Origin: Thalassiosira profunda
Taxonomy: Eukaryota > Bacillariophyta > Thalassiosirophyceae > Thalassiosirales > Thalassiosiraceae
Length of the DNA: 23,477 bases
Assembly: GCA_036939355.1 (NCBI GenBank)
Contig: JALLAP010000242.1
Location: 1 to 23,477, forward strand
Reading direction: 5' to 3'
Part shown: one piece after another, positions 1 through 10,215 of the stretch
How positions within the stretch are numbered: position 1 is the first letter of the stretch
Layout of the letters: each line of letters starts with the position of its first letter
Notes under the pieces: generated by a model
The model's input: the letters and a program-made list of their open reading frames with translations, nothing else
The model's database searches: none
What the model was told of the DNA's origin: nothing
Made by a program: the position numbers and the translations under genes

Positions 1-279
1 CGGGAAAGCAAGGGCGCGCCAACAGCCATTTAGCCCCTGTGTAATTTCCTTGGCTGTGAGAACCCTAAAGCCAACCCTAACCCTAACTCTAACCAACCCC
101 AACCCTATACTTTCACCCTAACCCAAAGATGATCTAGGGGTCATACTGGGCTCGGAGACGAAGCAATTCAGACGCGGCGTCGATCTTCCTACGGATTCGG
201 TACTGCCATAGGCGCTCTAGCTTCATCTGCGTGAACAGCAGGGGGTTGATGCTGTCCTACATACTTTATCCGAAGCACC
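1..279. other. Left-edge noncoding stretch
   Basis: Apart from the telomere-type repeats, no gene is visible here. It lies downstream of the GET3-like gene and should hold its 3' untranslated region. No AATAAA-type polyadenylation signal was recognised. Confidence 0.5.
59..126. repeat. Degenerate telomere-type repeats (CCCTAA)n
   Basis: Several units of CCCTAA, or one-base variants (CTCTAA, CCCCAA, CCCTAT), lie in loose tandem. On the plus strand the C-rich orientation at the left is that expected of a left chromosome end. The array is short and degenerate and has unique sequence on both sides, so it is either a subtelomeric remnant or an interstitial telomeric repeat. TTAGGG-type telomeres occur in many stramenopiles and other eukaryotes. 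Confidence 0.7.
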
Positions 280-1971
280 TCAGAAGTTCAGCTTGGACAT
301 GGCCTTGGAAATCAAAGGGCTCATCTCCGGGTCAGATAAGTACTTCACGAAGTTCATTGGGTTGGCGAGACAATCCTCCACAGCCTCTTTGAACCTCGGA
401 TTGGATGCAACCATCTCCTTGATCTCCGGATCCTCCAGTAACGCCATCGCCTTGCTCATCACTGGCTGTTCCGGCTTCGTCGCATTTGCAGGCAGCGTGG
501 CATCGTTTACAACCGCACTCTTGGCCTTTTTGGCCTTGTGCAGCAACACCATGTTCTTTGTCTGCAGCGCCAACGTCTTGCTCTTGCCTTCGTATTCAAT
601 TCGCACTCCACAGCGGTTCGTCTCGGGATCGAGGGAGGTGGAGATTACTCCTTCCAATCCATTGTAGTGCGCCGCCTTGACAAGTTCTTTGATTTTGACA
701 GTGTCGCCTTTCGAGGGGTTCCACGCATTGGCATCACCTTCAGTCTTCTCGGCGTCAGCCTTCTTCTCCAGCTGATCATCGTACAGATTTCGCGGCCCGG
801 AACTGGCAGCCTTCGACGCACTCCCATCGGCAGAGGGAGGATCGCGCACCATGTGCTCCGCAAATCGGCGCAGGGCATCGTTCCCAGTCACCTCCTCGGC
901 GAGAAGCGGCACCTCGCAGATGCCGTCCAACTCCTGCGTTTCCGGGAATGATTTGAGCTGTCCAAGGTACTTCTCCTGGATGCTCTTTCTGCTAGTCGTC
1001 AGTCGGCAGGATTGAACGGTCTTTTTGAGCAGCTCTTGGCTCAGGTGCAGCGTTCCCACCTCGGCCATTTCCTCCAGGTCCATCAACTCAGTTGCTGTCA
1101 GCGCGTTGTCCACGACAAGCTGATTCACAATCACGTGGCTCGCCCGCACCCGATTCTTCTTCAACTCCTGGAGCAAGCGCTGCGTCTCGGAGATGGAGAG
1201 ATACTCGGCGATGCAGACAACCACAAATCGGGTCCGTCTCTGATCCTGAAGCATCAGCGCCACCTTCTGGATCCCCCGCTTGTAGTTTTCCAACATGGAA
1301 GCAACCTGCTCCTTTGCCCCCATTCGTTTCTTCGATGCATTCGATCCCACATGAGACAAGACGTCCCAATAACCCCAGAGCGTCGCTTGCCAGCCCTGAA
1401 GCTTCTCGATGCCCGCCTGCAGTATCTCAGGCATGCCGAGGAGCTTCAGCGTGTGTCCGGTCGGTGCAGTATCGAAAACGATGAGGTCATATTTGTCGCT
1501 CTCGATGTGTTCAATTGCGCTGCTCAGAGCGGTCGCTTCGTCGATCCCGGGTATACCGCTGAGCCACTCCTGAAATTGACGGATCTTCTTGACCACGTCG
1601 CTTCCCCCATCCTCATTTTCGTCGCCACTGCCCCCATCCAGGGCAAGGTCCTTCGCCAGATCCCCCCACTTGTCCAGCTCCTTCTGCAGAGTCTCCGCGG
1701 GGTCCACTTCCATGACGTGAAGGCCCTCCACGCCCGGAGACTTCGGCTTGTTGCTGAACTCGCACCGGAACGCATCCGACAGCGAGTGGGCGGGATCGGT
1801 GGAGACGAGCAAGATGCGCTTGTCGCAGTGCCGGGCCAGCAGCGTTGCAAGGGCGCTCGAGCTCGTCGTTTTTCCCACGCCGCCCTTTCCGCCGACAAAG
1901 ATAAAGGAGAGGTCGCCGTCGTCGTCGCCGCCGTGCCCGGCGGCGGAGTGGAGGAGGGAGTCTAGGGACAT
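280..1971 (-). CDS. GET3: GET3/ArsA-family ATPase fused to SH3-like and STI1-like domains
   Basis: Predicted 563 aa, against about 350 for typical GET3. GET3 is the cytosolic ATPase that carries tail-anchored membrane proteins to the ER. Residues 27-36 form the deviant P-loop [10 protein letters not shown]. The switch I motif [10 protein letters not shown], the switch II motif [13 protein letters not shown] and an NQL motif follow in order. In the region that carries the CxxC zinc motif in animal and fungal GET3, only the first Cys remains (CRLT), as in clades lacking zinc-bridged dimers. After the ATPase core (about residue 376) come a small beta-rich domain (about 422-477; [21 protein letters not shown]) like the LNG-x-x-G-x-V SH3-like module, and an STI1/DP-type helical domain (about 505-563; [22 protein letters not shown]). 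The start at 1971 precedes the P-loop at the usual distance. The frame stays open upstream to 2319, but that stretch is antisense to the divergent neighbour. No clear plastid presequence follows from this start, so a cytosolic location is inferred. Confidence 0.9.
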   Translation of the reverse strand: MSLDSLLHSAAGHGGDDDGDLSFIFVGGKGGVGKTTSSSALATLLARHCDKRILLVSTDPAHSLSDAFRCEFSNKPKSPGVEGLHVMEVDPAETLQKELDKWGDLAKDLALDGGSGDENEDGGSDVVKKIRQFQEWLSGIPGIDEATALSSAIEHIESDKYDLIVFDTAPTGHTLKLLGMPEILQAGIEKLQGWQATLWGYWDVLSHVGSNASKKRMGAKEQVASMLENYKRGIQKVALMLQDQRRTRFVVVCIAEYLSISETQRLLQELKKNRVRASHVIVNQLVVDNALTATELMDLEEMAEVGTLHLSQELLKKTVQSCRLTTSRKSIQEKYLGQLKSFPETQELDGICEVPLLAEEVTGNDALRRFAEHMVRDPPSADGSASKAASSGPRNLYDDQLEKKADAEKTEGDANAWNPSKGDTVKIKELVKAAHYNGLEGVISTSLDPETNRCGVRIEYEGKSKTLALQTKNMVLLHKAKKAKSAVVNDATLPANATKPEQPVMSKAMALLEDPEIKEMVASNPRFKEAVEDCLANPMNFVKYLSDPEMSPLISKAMSKLNF

Positions 1972-2137
1972 GGCTTGGGGAGGCGGGGGGGCGGGGAGGG
2001 CGGGGAGGAGGAGTGCGGGCGCCCAGAGTAGGGGCGTAGCCAGTAAGTACCTGTAGCTAACGGATCTCGGGCGGCGCGGGAGCAACCCACGCCCACGCCA
2101 TAGCCAGCCCTCTGAGCTCTGGGGGCGTCGGACGACG
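1972..2137. promoter_or_regulatory. Compact bidirectional promoter region
   Basis: Only 166 bp separate the start codons of the divergent GET3-like and glycosyltransferase genes, so both promoters and 5' UTRs must share it. It contains a G-rich run just upstream of the GET3 start (about 1975-2010). No TATA box is obvious. The assignment rests on gene geometry alone. Confidence 0.45.
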
Positions 2138-4636
2138 ATGGCGCCTCTGCCGGGCGGGCGGGGGACCGCCATGACCCGTCGCCGGGTGCAGCTCTGCCGC
2201 CTCTTCCTCCTGCTGGGCCTGTTCGTCACCTTCCTGACGTCCCTCACATTGCTCACTTGGCACGAGCGCCTCCTGTCTAACGTGCCCAGCCATCCCTTCT
2301 TCCACCCATACGACAGCACAGCTGGCGGTCAAACACAATTGCAAGGCCGCTCGAAGCCTAACTCGGACTGGCCGCCCGTGCTCGCAGCCTACACGGAGCC
2401 AGAGTCGGCCACCGACGGTTGGTTCGACGATCCCTCGAGCGCCAAGCCCAAACCGAAAGCACCCCTGCCGCAAAGGCAGGCACAAAGGAAAGATTTGACG
2501 CGCATCGTGTTCCCGCGGATGAATTATTCCCCTCCAGAAACAGCAACAATCGCATGCAACAATATACCCTCGCTCCTGCCGATAGACGACTTTGGCACCA
2601 CGATTTTGGACCCCTACCTCCCGTGGATACACGATCTGTTCGTCAGCCACGACGGCCGGCACGTCAACATCATCGCGCAGAATCGACGGCGGTGTCATAA
2701 AGGGAAGTTTCACCAAGCCGATCTGAAGTTTTGGGAGGGGCAGGTGTCGCTGTTTCAGCCCGTGGCGATACAACGTGTGAATGCAACAGAGAATCTCACT
2801 GCAAATGGCGAAGGAGGTGGGGGCGTCCGATACCGATTGAGCACTCACGAGGCAGCAGATCCTGACGGCATCGAAACGCGCTTCCTGTGTCGGTTCAAGG
2901 CTCTGGACTACACGCAACAAACCACGACATATCAAGGCGAGACTCTGTCGACCTACCCGTTCAACTACGAATTCGTGAGCTGGAGGAAGCAAAAGACGAC
3001 GATGGTGGAGGACGGCAAAGAGCAATCGTTCTTCTGGCTCTCTCCATTGATGTTCAATTGTCCCATCCCTTCGCACTTGCAATCTACAGAGAATCTACTG
3101 CTCGATATCACACCATTTCGTACGCCTGCGCGGCGGAACGACCGGGACGGATTCTTCTTCCACAAAGGGCACGGCGGGCCGACGACATTTGATGCTGCGA
3201 AGAATTGGGGCAAAAATCATATCATGCCTAAACCGGAAGACTCTGGGCGATGGGAGAATTTGCCAGTGTGCAACTTGAAGCCCGAAACGAATGCCCTGAC
3301 AACAACAGAGGCAAAGGGCGATATTGCTCCAAAGAAACCCCATCGGCTTGTGGCCTGCACATGGACATCAGCATTGCACCAACGTCGCGGCAACGAACGA
3401 AGAATCAGCGATGGCAAGGCCCGGCTGCGCGAGTGGATCGCCTTCAATTTGCAAGTGGGGTTCGACCACGTCTATGTTTTCGACAATACCGGCGCCAACG
3501 CGACAATCTTTCGTCTCAAAGATGAATTGGACCCCGATTTCGGAAACGATACCTCCACAAGCAATCAATACCGGACGTACGACGACTTGAGCTCTGTTAC
3601 CGACCTCTTCCCCTCGTCTCAGGTGACGCGCATCGATTGGCCTGCAACAATATGCAACAATAATAGACCGGCCCACAACGACCCAGGAGAACGATCGAGC
3701 CAGTATGCGGCCGAGGCGGCGTGCCGGACGAGGTATGGTCCGTACACTGATTGGATGGCGTCGATGGATCCGGACGAGTACTTCGTGCCAATGGGGAATT
3801 ACACCAGCTGGAAGGAGATATTGGACAAGCTAGACAGAGAAGGACGGAAGGTCCTGAAGTTTCGGAGCACGAGGGCCAGGCCGTTGCTGAGTACCTTGGT
3901 GTGAGTGCATTTCTATCGTTGTTCAGATGTGCTCATTTCAACTCGTTTGCAATTCTGCTCACATCATGTGCTCCGAACTTTCCTGCAACAGCCCAACCTA
4001 TGACGAAGGAGCGAAAGAGTGCACGCACGCAATGGCCAAGGACCACAACCAGTGCTTGACGAAACGCGACGCCAAGACTTATTTGGAGACGTACAATTGC
4101 GAGTACATCAAAACTCCCAAGCCGGAGAGATTCGCCCGTGCAATGAAGCAACTCTATCGCCCCGATTTCGTGTTGTCCCATTTCGTCCACTATTCGACCG
4201 TGACAGTGAGTGGTATCGTTGTTGTGTGTTTTGTATCAACTTGTTCACTTGCTTTTGACATTGCCACGCAATCCAGACCGATCTTGCCACGGAGAAACAG
4301 CACACTGAAGGAGCTTTCGTCAAACTGATGACGACCAACGAAAAGACGGAGCGTTTCGTGGACGAGAAGGAAGAAGGAGTGCTCATACATGCAAAAACAA
4401 CCGTGCCCGCAGAGACGTTTTCCCGCGAGACAATGTGCAAATTGAATGCCCCGTCCCACTGTCTGGTCGGTATCCCCTGTCCGGACGATGTTCCCTTCAG
4501 CGATGCATTGCACAAGAAGAACGTGTTCCACGACGAAAAGGGCGACTTTTGCAATTGCTGGATGAACCGAAAGGTGGAGAATTACTGGCTTCCGAAATTG
4601 ACTGCCGCGCTGAGCAAGATCGGGAGTGGCACATGA
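2138..4636 (+). CDS. GT92-like (DUF23) type II membrane glycosyltransferase, 3 exons
   Basis: Exons 2138-3900, 3992-4205 and 4277-4636 (introns of 91 and 71 bp, both GTGAGT...AG) give 778 aa. An N-terminal signal anchor (about residues 14-41, rich in Leu/Phe/Val) indicates a Golgi or ER type II protein with a lumenal catalytic domain. That domain shows the GT92 pattern: RLVACTW (about 403), the basic [25 protein letters not shown] stretch, and the metal-binding DxD-like MDPDEYFVP at 543-551. A Cys-containing C-terminal part follows, encoded by exons 2 and 3. Sugar donor and acceptor cannot be told from sequence. The first ATG (2138) has A at -3 and G at +4. A second in-frame ATG at 2171 would begin just before the anchor and is also plausible. 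The stop lies 3 bp from the stop of the convergent gene. Confidence 0.85.
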
Positions 4637-4639
4637 CTG

Positions 4640-5419
4640 CTACCGCATGCACTCTGAGAGCCTCTTGCGATGGAGAAGCAGCAGCGCCCCTAATAAAGCC
4701 CCCAAACCTGCCACTATCACCCGCCAGCCCAGCGCAGTCAAGCTGCTTCCACTGGAAGTCGACCATTCTGTAAAGAACACCGTCCAAGTCAAAGATACCC
4801 ACATATTCGTCCACAAAAGGGTAATCGGGTAGGCGAAAGATACGGCATGCGGAGACCACATCACCCTGTAGCCTGTTTCTTCTCGAGAAAACGATCCATT
4901 TGCAATCTCGCTTTCACTGCCACCCCGCTCTTCCACACTTCTCATCTGAGCAACCCACCCCCACAGCTGGATGCCATCGCATGTAAATTGTATCACCATC
5001 CAGGCCAGCCCGATATAATGAATTGTATAAATCGCGGCGTATTGGGTGCTTTGCGTCTGGAACAGACATTCGTGGCTCATCGTTTCTCCGCCCGGGCACG
5101 GCGTGCTGTTCGATCGAGACCAAGCGCCTCCCCCAGCAAACAGAGCCAGGGCCACAAGGGGCAGCACGAATTGCAGCAGGGCCCCGCCGCACCGGCGAAG
5201 ATGGCGCGAGGAAAGATACGCCAAGAAGAGCCAGTGCACGAAGAAGATGAACCCTACCGCCCAAAAGAGGTATCCCAAGAGGATGACGGGCCAATTTGGG
5301 CTGCGCTGTGGGGCAGAATTTGAAGCAGAAGGAGGCCGGCCACATTCGCTGTCGGGCGGCTCACTGCCATCTCCCTCGGACGGCTCCATGATGATTGGGA
5401 TCGCAATTGCCTCATCCAT
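4640..5419 (-). CDS. Uncharacterised multi-pass membrane protein
   Basis: Predicted 259 aa, apparently intronless, starting at the ATG at 5417-5419. The first 42 residues are acidic and Pro/Ser-rich. Hydrophobic segments follow at about 44-69, 79-98, 127-149, 192-217 and 227-250, so five membrane helices are likely. A short hydrophilic loop near 100-120 holds two Cys residues and an Asn-Ser-Thr glycosylation sequon (N104), which fits an extracytosolic loop. The C-terminus is short and basic (RKRLSECMR). No family was recognised. The gene converges on the glycosyltransferase gene with 3 bp between stop codons, so the two 3' UTRs must overlap on opposite strands. The long hydrophobic, codon-consistent frame supports a real gene. 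Confidence 0.7.
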   Translation of the reverse strand: MDEAIAIPIIMEPSEGDGSEPPDSECGRPPSASNSAPQRSPNWPVILLGYLFWAVGFIFFVHWLFLAYLSSRHLRRCGGALLQFVLPLVALALFAGGGAWSRSNSTPCPGGETMSHECLFQTQSTQYAAIYTIHYIGLAWMVIQFTCDGIQLWGWVAQMRSVEERGGSESEIANGSFSREETGYRVMWSPHAVSFAYPITLLWTNMWVSLTWTVFFTEWSTSSGSSLTALGWRVIVAGLGALLGALLLLHRKRLSECMR

Positions 5420-6545
5420 TAGGGGTTGCAGCAGGGAGCACAGCGATGGTGAGCCGAGGGGCGGTGTGGTCGTGCCAAAGGGTTGTGGGAGAAGAAGGGT
5501 GACGAAGAGATGGCGGTGGAGGGTGGAGGCATCAGGGGAGGCCGGAGACGCTCAGACAAAAGTCAGTGGCTCGATACCTCAAGTGACAGCTTTCTCGGCG
5601 GCGCGGGAACGCGCCTGAAAAAATCGGCGGACGCCGAAGACCCGACGACAGAAGCCCTCCGTGAAGGAGCGAGGTGCGTTGTTCAGTATTGTAGGGCGAC
5701 GGACGGTCACGCCGCGCGGCCAGAGTGGCCCTCTTTGCAATCAAATTTGTCGGCAGAGTGAGTTTCGTCGAGATGGCGCGATGATTTGTATGTGTGAAGG
5801 GGTGCTTCGTGTTGCAACAATTGAGATGGTAGGTGGCTAGTGGCTATCGGCACCTTGATGGCCAGCAACCAATGCGGTGGACCGCAGGAGGAGGCGGAGT
5901 ATGCAACAACTATGAATGGGCAATGGAGGACACACGTGGGTTCACTCGATGTGTGCCTATGATAGGTGCATGATGTGAGGGATTTACATGGGACGCGTGA
6001 GCCGACAATGAATGAGGGGAAGAAAATGAGTCATGCGCCATTGAACGTTAATCCCGTGATGGGATCGATGCATTGGGGAGATTGGCGTCGACTCCGCCTT
6101 GTCGGCGCGGGTGACCAAAAGTCTACGCGGCTTGCTCAGGCCTTTTGCAGCAGTTGAGCTAGATGAGAAGTTGGTCTTGGTCTGTTGCAATGGTGCGCTA
6201 GAGAGGTCGACGAGGTGTGGGCACTGGTCGACGCGAGAATGCTGTGCATCGCGGTTGCAGAGAATTGTTGCGCACTGTTGTAGGGGCACCGATTTGTCGT
6301 GGAGGAGATCAATGCCATTGCAAGTGGGTGTTCCGAGCGTTTGGCTGGATGGAAATGATGGCCGGTTCTGTCCTGTGTCTCTGATAATCATCCTCATTCA
6401 CCCTTCTCTCTCTCTCTCTCTCTCTCCACGTTGTTCTGACATCATATGATGCGATGCAGCTGAGACTTGTTGGCAAATGCAACAATCTTTGAAGACCCAT
6501 CAGTAGGCGGCCGAGTGTGGAAGGGAGTGGGGCCTAGATACCAGA
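5420..6545. other. Gene-poor intergenic region with promoters
   Basis: About 1.1 kb between two divergent genes. Frames are short and lack recognisable domains or membrane segments. A minus frame at 5984-6397 is open but looks non-coding. Contents noted: a TC microsatellite near the right end and several copies of TGCAACAA (5813, 5902, 6479). It should contain the promoters of the membrane-protein gene to the left (minus) and the EF-hand gene to the right (plus). Confidence 0.5.
6404..6426 (+). repeat. (TC)n microsatellite
   Basis: An uninterrupted run of about eleven TC units about 120 bp upstream of the start codon at 6546. Pyrimidine-rich tracts in this position can act as core-promoter elements, but it may equally be a neutral, length-variable repeat. 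Confidence 0.9.
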
Positions 6546-9500
6546 ATGACGAGAATACGGAAACGTAGTTGGGGCCTTGTACCCTACCTGTTCATCTCCG
6601 CCACAATACCTGCAACACTCTCCCAGCCCCTCTTTGGTGGCGTGTCCTTCCCGAAACTTGTTGGTTCGTATACGGAACGGACCTACGACCCCAACAACCC
6701 TGCTGAAACATGCTTCGACCTGCTGTGGAATGCGGACGCGGATGGCGACGGGATACTGCAAAATTCAGAGTACAACACCTTCGTTGGCGAATTGAGCGAG
6801 GGAGATTTCGACGAGGCCAACTACGCGGATCTTCCCTTCGTGCTGAAAGTCAACTTTGTGTATCTGAGCTGCCTCTGCCGGCTTCGGCCCGAGATCGATG
6901 ATGTCGACAGCGACTGCTGCGAAGGGCCGGGTGGAGGGATCTACGTCTCGGGGGCGGATCCCGAAGGCATCACGCTGGATTGGGAGGAGGACTACCTGAG
7001 GGAGGTTTGTAGCCAGACGCAAGGAGCCATCGAATATGCGAGGGAAGAGGCGGGCATCACAGTCGCGCCGACGAAGCAGCCCACAGCTCAGGTGAGTGAG
7101 CTGCTCTCCGGCAATTCAGTACAATGCCACGTATTCAGTTGCTCAATGCTCATGTGCCCTTTGCTTTGAAAGCCGACGAATCAACCCAGCCCAGCACCTT
7201 CGAAGCAGCCAACGGCCGAGCCCACGCTGCCCCCGACAACCTCGTCGCCTACGCAAAGGCCCACGCCGGCGCCCTCTACCACACAGCCGACGAACCAGCC
7301 GTCTCCGGCGCCCTCTACAGCTCAGCCATCGCCACCTCCCACGCCCAGCCCTGTCACCGATGCTCCAACGAGGCAGCCGACTTCAGAACCATCGACTTCG
7401 GCCCCAGTCGCAGCTCCAGTTCCGCCGCCAACGTCAAAGCCGACTGCTGTTCAAGTACCGACGAGCTCACAGCCAACGGCTGTTCAGGTTCCGACGAGCT
7501 CGCAGCCTACGCCAACCACTGTCAAGCCAACACTCGTGCCAGTTGCACCCCCAACGGCACCAACGACCAAGGCACCAACACCGGGAGGGACGACGTATCC
7601 GTCACAGTCCCCTCAGCCAACGGAGGTTGACTCTGGGGTCATTCCTCCAGTGCCGACCCCACCAACTCCTGACACTCCCAACGACACGCCCCTTTCTCCC
7701 ACCGACACGCCCCTTTCTCCCACTCCAGATGGGGTTGGAGGACCTGGAGGTGACGGGGGTGAGGAGGAGTCTGAGTCCCTTGGCGCTGGTCCGATTGTTG
7801 GCATCGTCCTGGCCTCGGCCTTCGTTGGCTACGCGGCGGCTTACCTGTATGTGAAGAGGAGGAAGCGAGACACCGATGATCCCGAGCTGGCGGACGTGCG
7901 GAATAAGGACCTGGACGCCGACCTGGAGGCCGGACGGGCTTCGGAGCTGGGCCCTGACAGTGGCAACGAGAGGAAAGACGACAGCTACGACAGCAGCCTC
8001 ATGGACGCGAATACGACCAGCTCTGTCCATGATGACGACCTGGCCGCCGATTATAGGATACCTAGCGCTGGTGACTCGGTGGCCGTTGCATCGCCATCGA
8101 CCTCTCCGGAGAAGCTCCTGGTTACCGGTGTTCCGTCGTCGCCCGGAGGTGGGGCACCCAAAGAGAGCGACTCGTCGAGCGCTGGCGAGAGTGGCTGGTC
8201 GAGCAGCGCTGGCTTGTCGAGCCTCAACACAGCGTCGTTCGACGCTGGTACTGACGATGGAATGATGCCTGGGAGTCCGCAGAGGCTGATGGCAGCCGTG
8301 GGGGCAGCAAACATTGCGACAGAGACAGCTGGCGCCGTCCAGCGTGATGCCTATCCACAATTCCTCTCTATGGAATCCACTGGGTCCAGTCGATCCAGCT
8401 CCTACACTGAAAGCACGGGCGATCAGATTGGAAGCTCTCCACTCAGAATTCACTCGGGCCCGACCCCTGAAATGGGACAGGTCTCCCGCGACGACCTGAA
8501 CGCTGCCATCGAGGCTGGCGATTGGGCAATGGTAGGGGCCACAGCCGCCCTGCTTGCAACCAACAACAATGGCTATGACGAGTCTATAGGATCAGAGCCC
8601 TTTCCTCGCTCCTCTGGCTCGAGCATTGGGGGGTCAATGTCAGACTCCGCTTCTGAGATTGGCCGCGCAAAAGAGCTTGACCGCATGGTAGAAGAGGGAG
8701 ACTGGGAGGGTGTGGTGTTGGCCGCGGCGCAGTTCGAGGGTAGAAATGGCCAGTCGTCGGAAGAAGATACAACTCAGTACTCAAGCATAACTGACAAGAC
8801 TGACGAGAGCAAGAGGAAGGAGCAGATTCGTGCCGAGGTCGAGGTTTTGGTCCGGAGGGTCGTTCCTGATGAGATCGGTGAGTGATTGCCAGACCAATCG
8901 CAGACTCAATGCTCTTTCGCCCCGTCACTCACAATTGTTGCCCTGCGACAACCTTTCCTTCAGAAAATATCGACGAGATGATGATCCAGTTCGAGGGCAG
9001 AGAGGAAGAACGTAAGACGTGTATCATGCAACTGTGATGAAATCTCTGCACGCTGTACTCACACACCTCTCTTTCTCTCGTCTCAATCAGTCATCGAGAC
9101 TCTTAGAACGATGCAGGAACGAAACGTTGCGCAGAGGGCAAGGGCCGCAGTGCAAAAAACCGCGAAGCTGGAGGCAAAAGCCAAGGCTTCTATCTCAGAG
9201 CCGCCCTCCGCGCTTGGGGACTCGAACGCCAGCGCCTCATCGTCCGAGCCTTCCTTTTTTGGCAGCGCCAACGAATCGAGTNGCGCTTGGGGACTCGAAC
9301 GCCAGCGCCTCATCGTCCGAGCCTTCCTTTTTTGGCAGCGCCAACGAATCGAGTCTCTCTGACCACCACCACTCAGACCGTTCGGCTTCGTCCAGCGTCT
9401 CCGACCTTGGCATGACCAGCGAGGATCCCACCCAGACCCCATACTCTCGGCAATCTCCAACTTCGAAAAGATCGTACCAATCATCGCTCGAGCTCGCTAT

Positions 9501-9999
9501 CGAGAGGGGCGATTGGCGAGCTGTGGGCGAAGCAGCCAGCATGCTGGGCGACGGGCCGTCCGACGCGGCGCTCCTCCCCGATCCTGACGAGTCCCTGAGC
9601 GGACAAAGTCTATCATCTGCCCTCACAGACCCCTCGGCCAGCAAGCAGCAGCGTGTGTCCCATTTGGACGAGCTCATCGCCCGAGGAGACTGGGCCGGCA
9701 TCGTGGCCGCGGCAGGGACGTACCAGGCAATGGACGACCTGACTGCCGGCGAAGGGACCTCCTACCCGACGCAAGAGGAGCGAGATGCGCTGGCCCAGGC
9801 AGAAATGTGGCAGACGATTGCGGATCAGAGTAGGCAAGAAGGTGGATTGGAGTCGAAGGAAGCGCAGGATGCCGCGGACTGGGCCATCGCACGACGCTTG
9901 GAGCAAATTAGCAGTGGCACAGGAGCAGCCGACGCGGCTTCCGGCGACGCCGACTCGGATCCCAAACGGTCCCGCGTAGAGGAGGACGAGAGTGTATGA
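6546..9999 (+). CDS. EF-hand, Pro/Thr-stalk single-pass membrane protein with four GDW repeats
   Basis: Exons 6546-7091, 7173-8877, 8964-9011 (48 nt) and 9091-9999, all with GT-AG borders and matching phases. After removing the 73-bp artefact at 9282-9354 the product is 1044 aa. Order: N-terminal signal peptide (hydrophobic LVPYLFISATIPATLS), one canonical EF-hand loop at 64-75 (DADGDGILQNSE), a Cys-containing segment, a Pro/Thr stalk (about 176-380) built of PTxxPT-type units, a membrane helix (about 388-410, GPIVGIVLASAFVGY) and a basic stop-transfer (KRRKR). The large cytoplasmic part is acidic and Ser-rich. It carries four short repeats around GDW (about 632, 692, 883, 942) in two pairs, separated by a charged helical stretch (FEGREEELIETLRTMQER). 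The gene is convergent with the next one. It is likely a cell-surface calcium-binding receptor or adhesin, but the ligand and function are unknown. Confidence 0.85.
7446..7511 (+). repeat. 33-bp tandem repeat in the Pro/Thr stalk
   Basis: Two imperfect 33-bp units (7446-7478, 7479-7511) encode two copies of an 11-residue AVQVPTSSQPT unit. A second pair of 21-bp units at 7683-7724 encodes DTPLSPT twice. These look like recent in-frame minisatellite expansions that lengthen the extracellular stalk. Confidence 0.8.
9210..9354 (+). other. Assembly gap (N at 9282) flanked by an exact 72-bp duplication
   Basis: The 72 bp at 9210-9281 recur without mismatch at 9283-9354 with a single N between them. 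The N shifts the frame by one. Collapsing 73 bp restores one continuous frame (ANESS joined to LSDHHH) in the EF-hand/GDW gene. A second site of identical form lies at 11335. This is best read as two contigs whose overlapping ends were joined with a one-base gap instead of being merged. Confidence 0.92.
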
Positions 10000-10041
10000 G
10001 ATTATGTGGCGAACCATTGACCTTCAGCTATATCAAATGGA

Positions 10042-10072
10042 GAGCTGACGCTATGATAACTCGCGTCAGCTC
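10042..10072. repeat. Perfect 10-bp hairpin between convergent genes
   Basis: GAGCTGACGC (10042-10051) is the exact inverted complement of GCGTCAGCTC (10063-10072), with an 11-nt loop. It lies 42 bp after the stop of the plus-strand gene and 143 bp beyond the stop of the minus-strand gene, so it would fold in the 3' UTR of either transcript. Confidence 0.85.
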
Positions 10073-10215
10073 ATCGCAGGTGATCAATTATAAAGGAGGC
10101 AAGTAATGTACTCATAAAAGTTATAAACGGTGTATGAGCAGAGAAGCCTTGGCTCTGCCTTCTATTTCGTTGAACTTCAGAAGAGTGGAGATTCATTCGA
10201 CTGGTCTTTCGGGTC

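Noticed and set aside
1012..1965. 317-residue open frame on plus
   Set aside because: It is antisense to the GET3 ATPase core, with no domain of its own; a shadow of GC-rich codon structure.
1972..2319. N-terminal extension of the GET3 frame up to 2319
   Set aside because: It begins at a GTG and runs antisense through the divergent gene's first codons. The ATG at 1971 gives the normal short lead-in to the P-loop.
5984..6397. 137-residue minus-strand frame with an ATG in the intergenic region
   Set aside because: It has no recognisable domain, membrane segment or compositional sign of coding and does not connect to neighbouring exons. Possible but unsupported.
9019..9282. Separate gene starting in intron 3 of the EF-hand/GDW gene
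   Set aside because: The frame exists only because of the N-induced shift and read-through of intron sequence. The splice-joined frame fits better.
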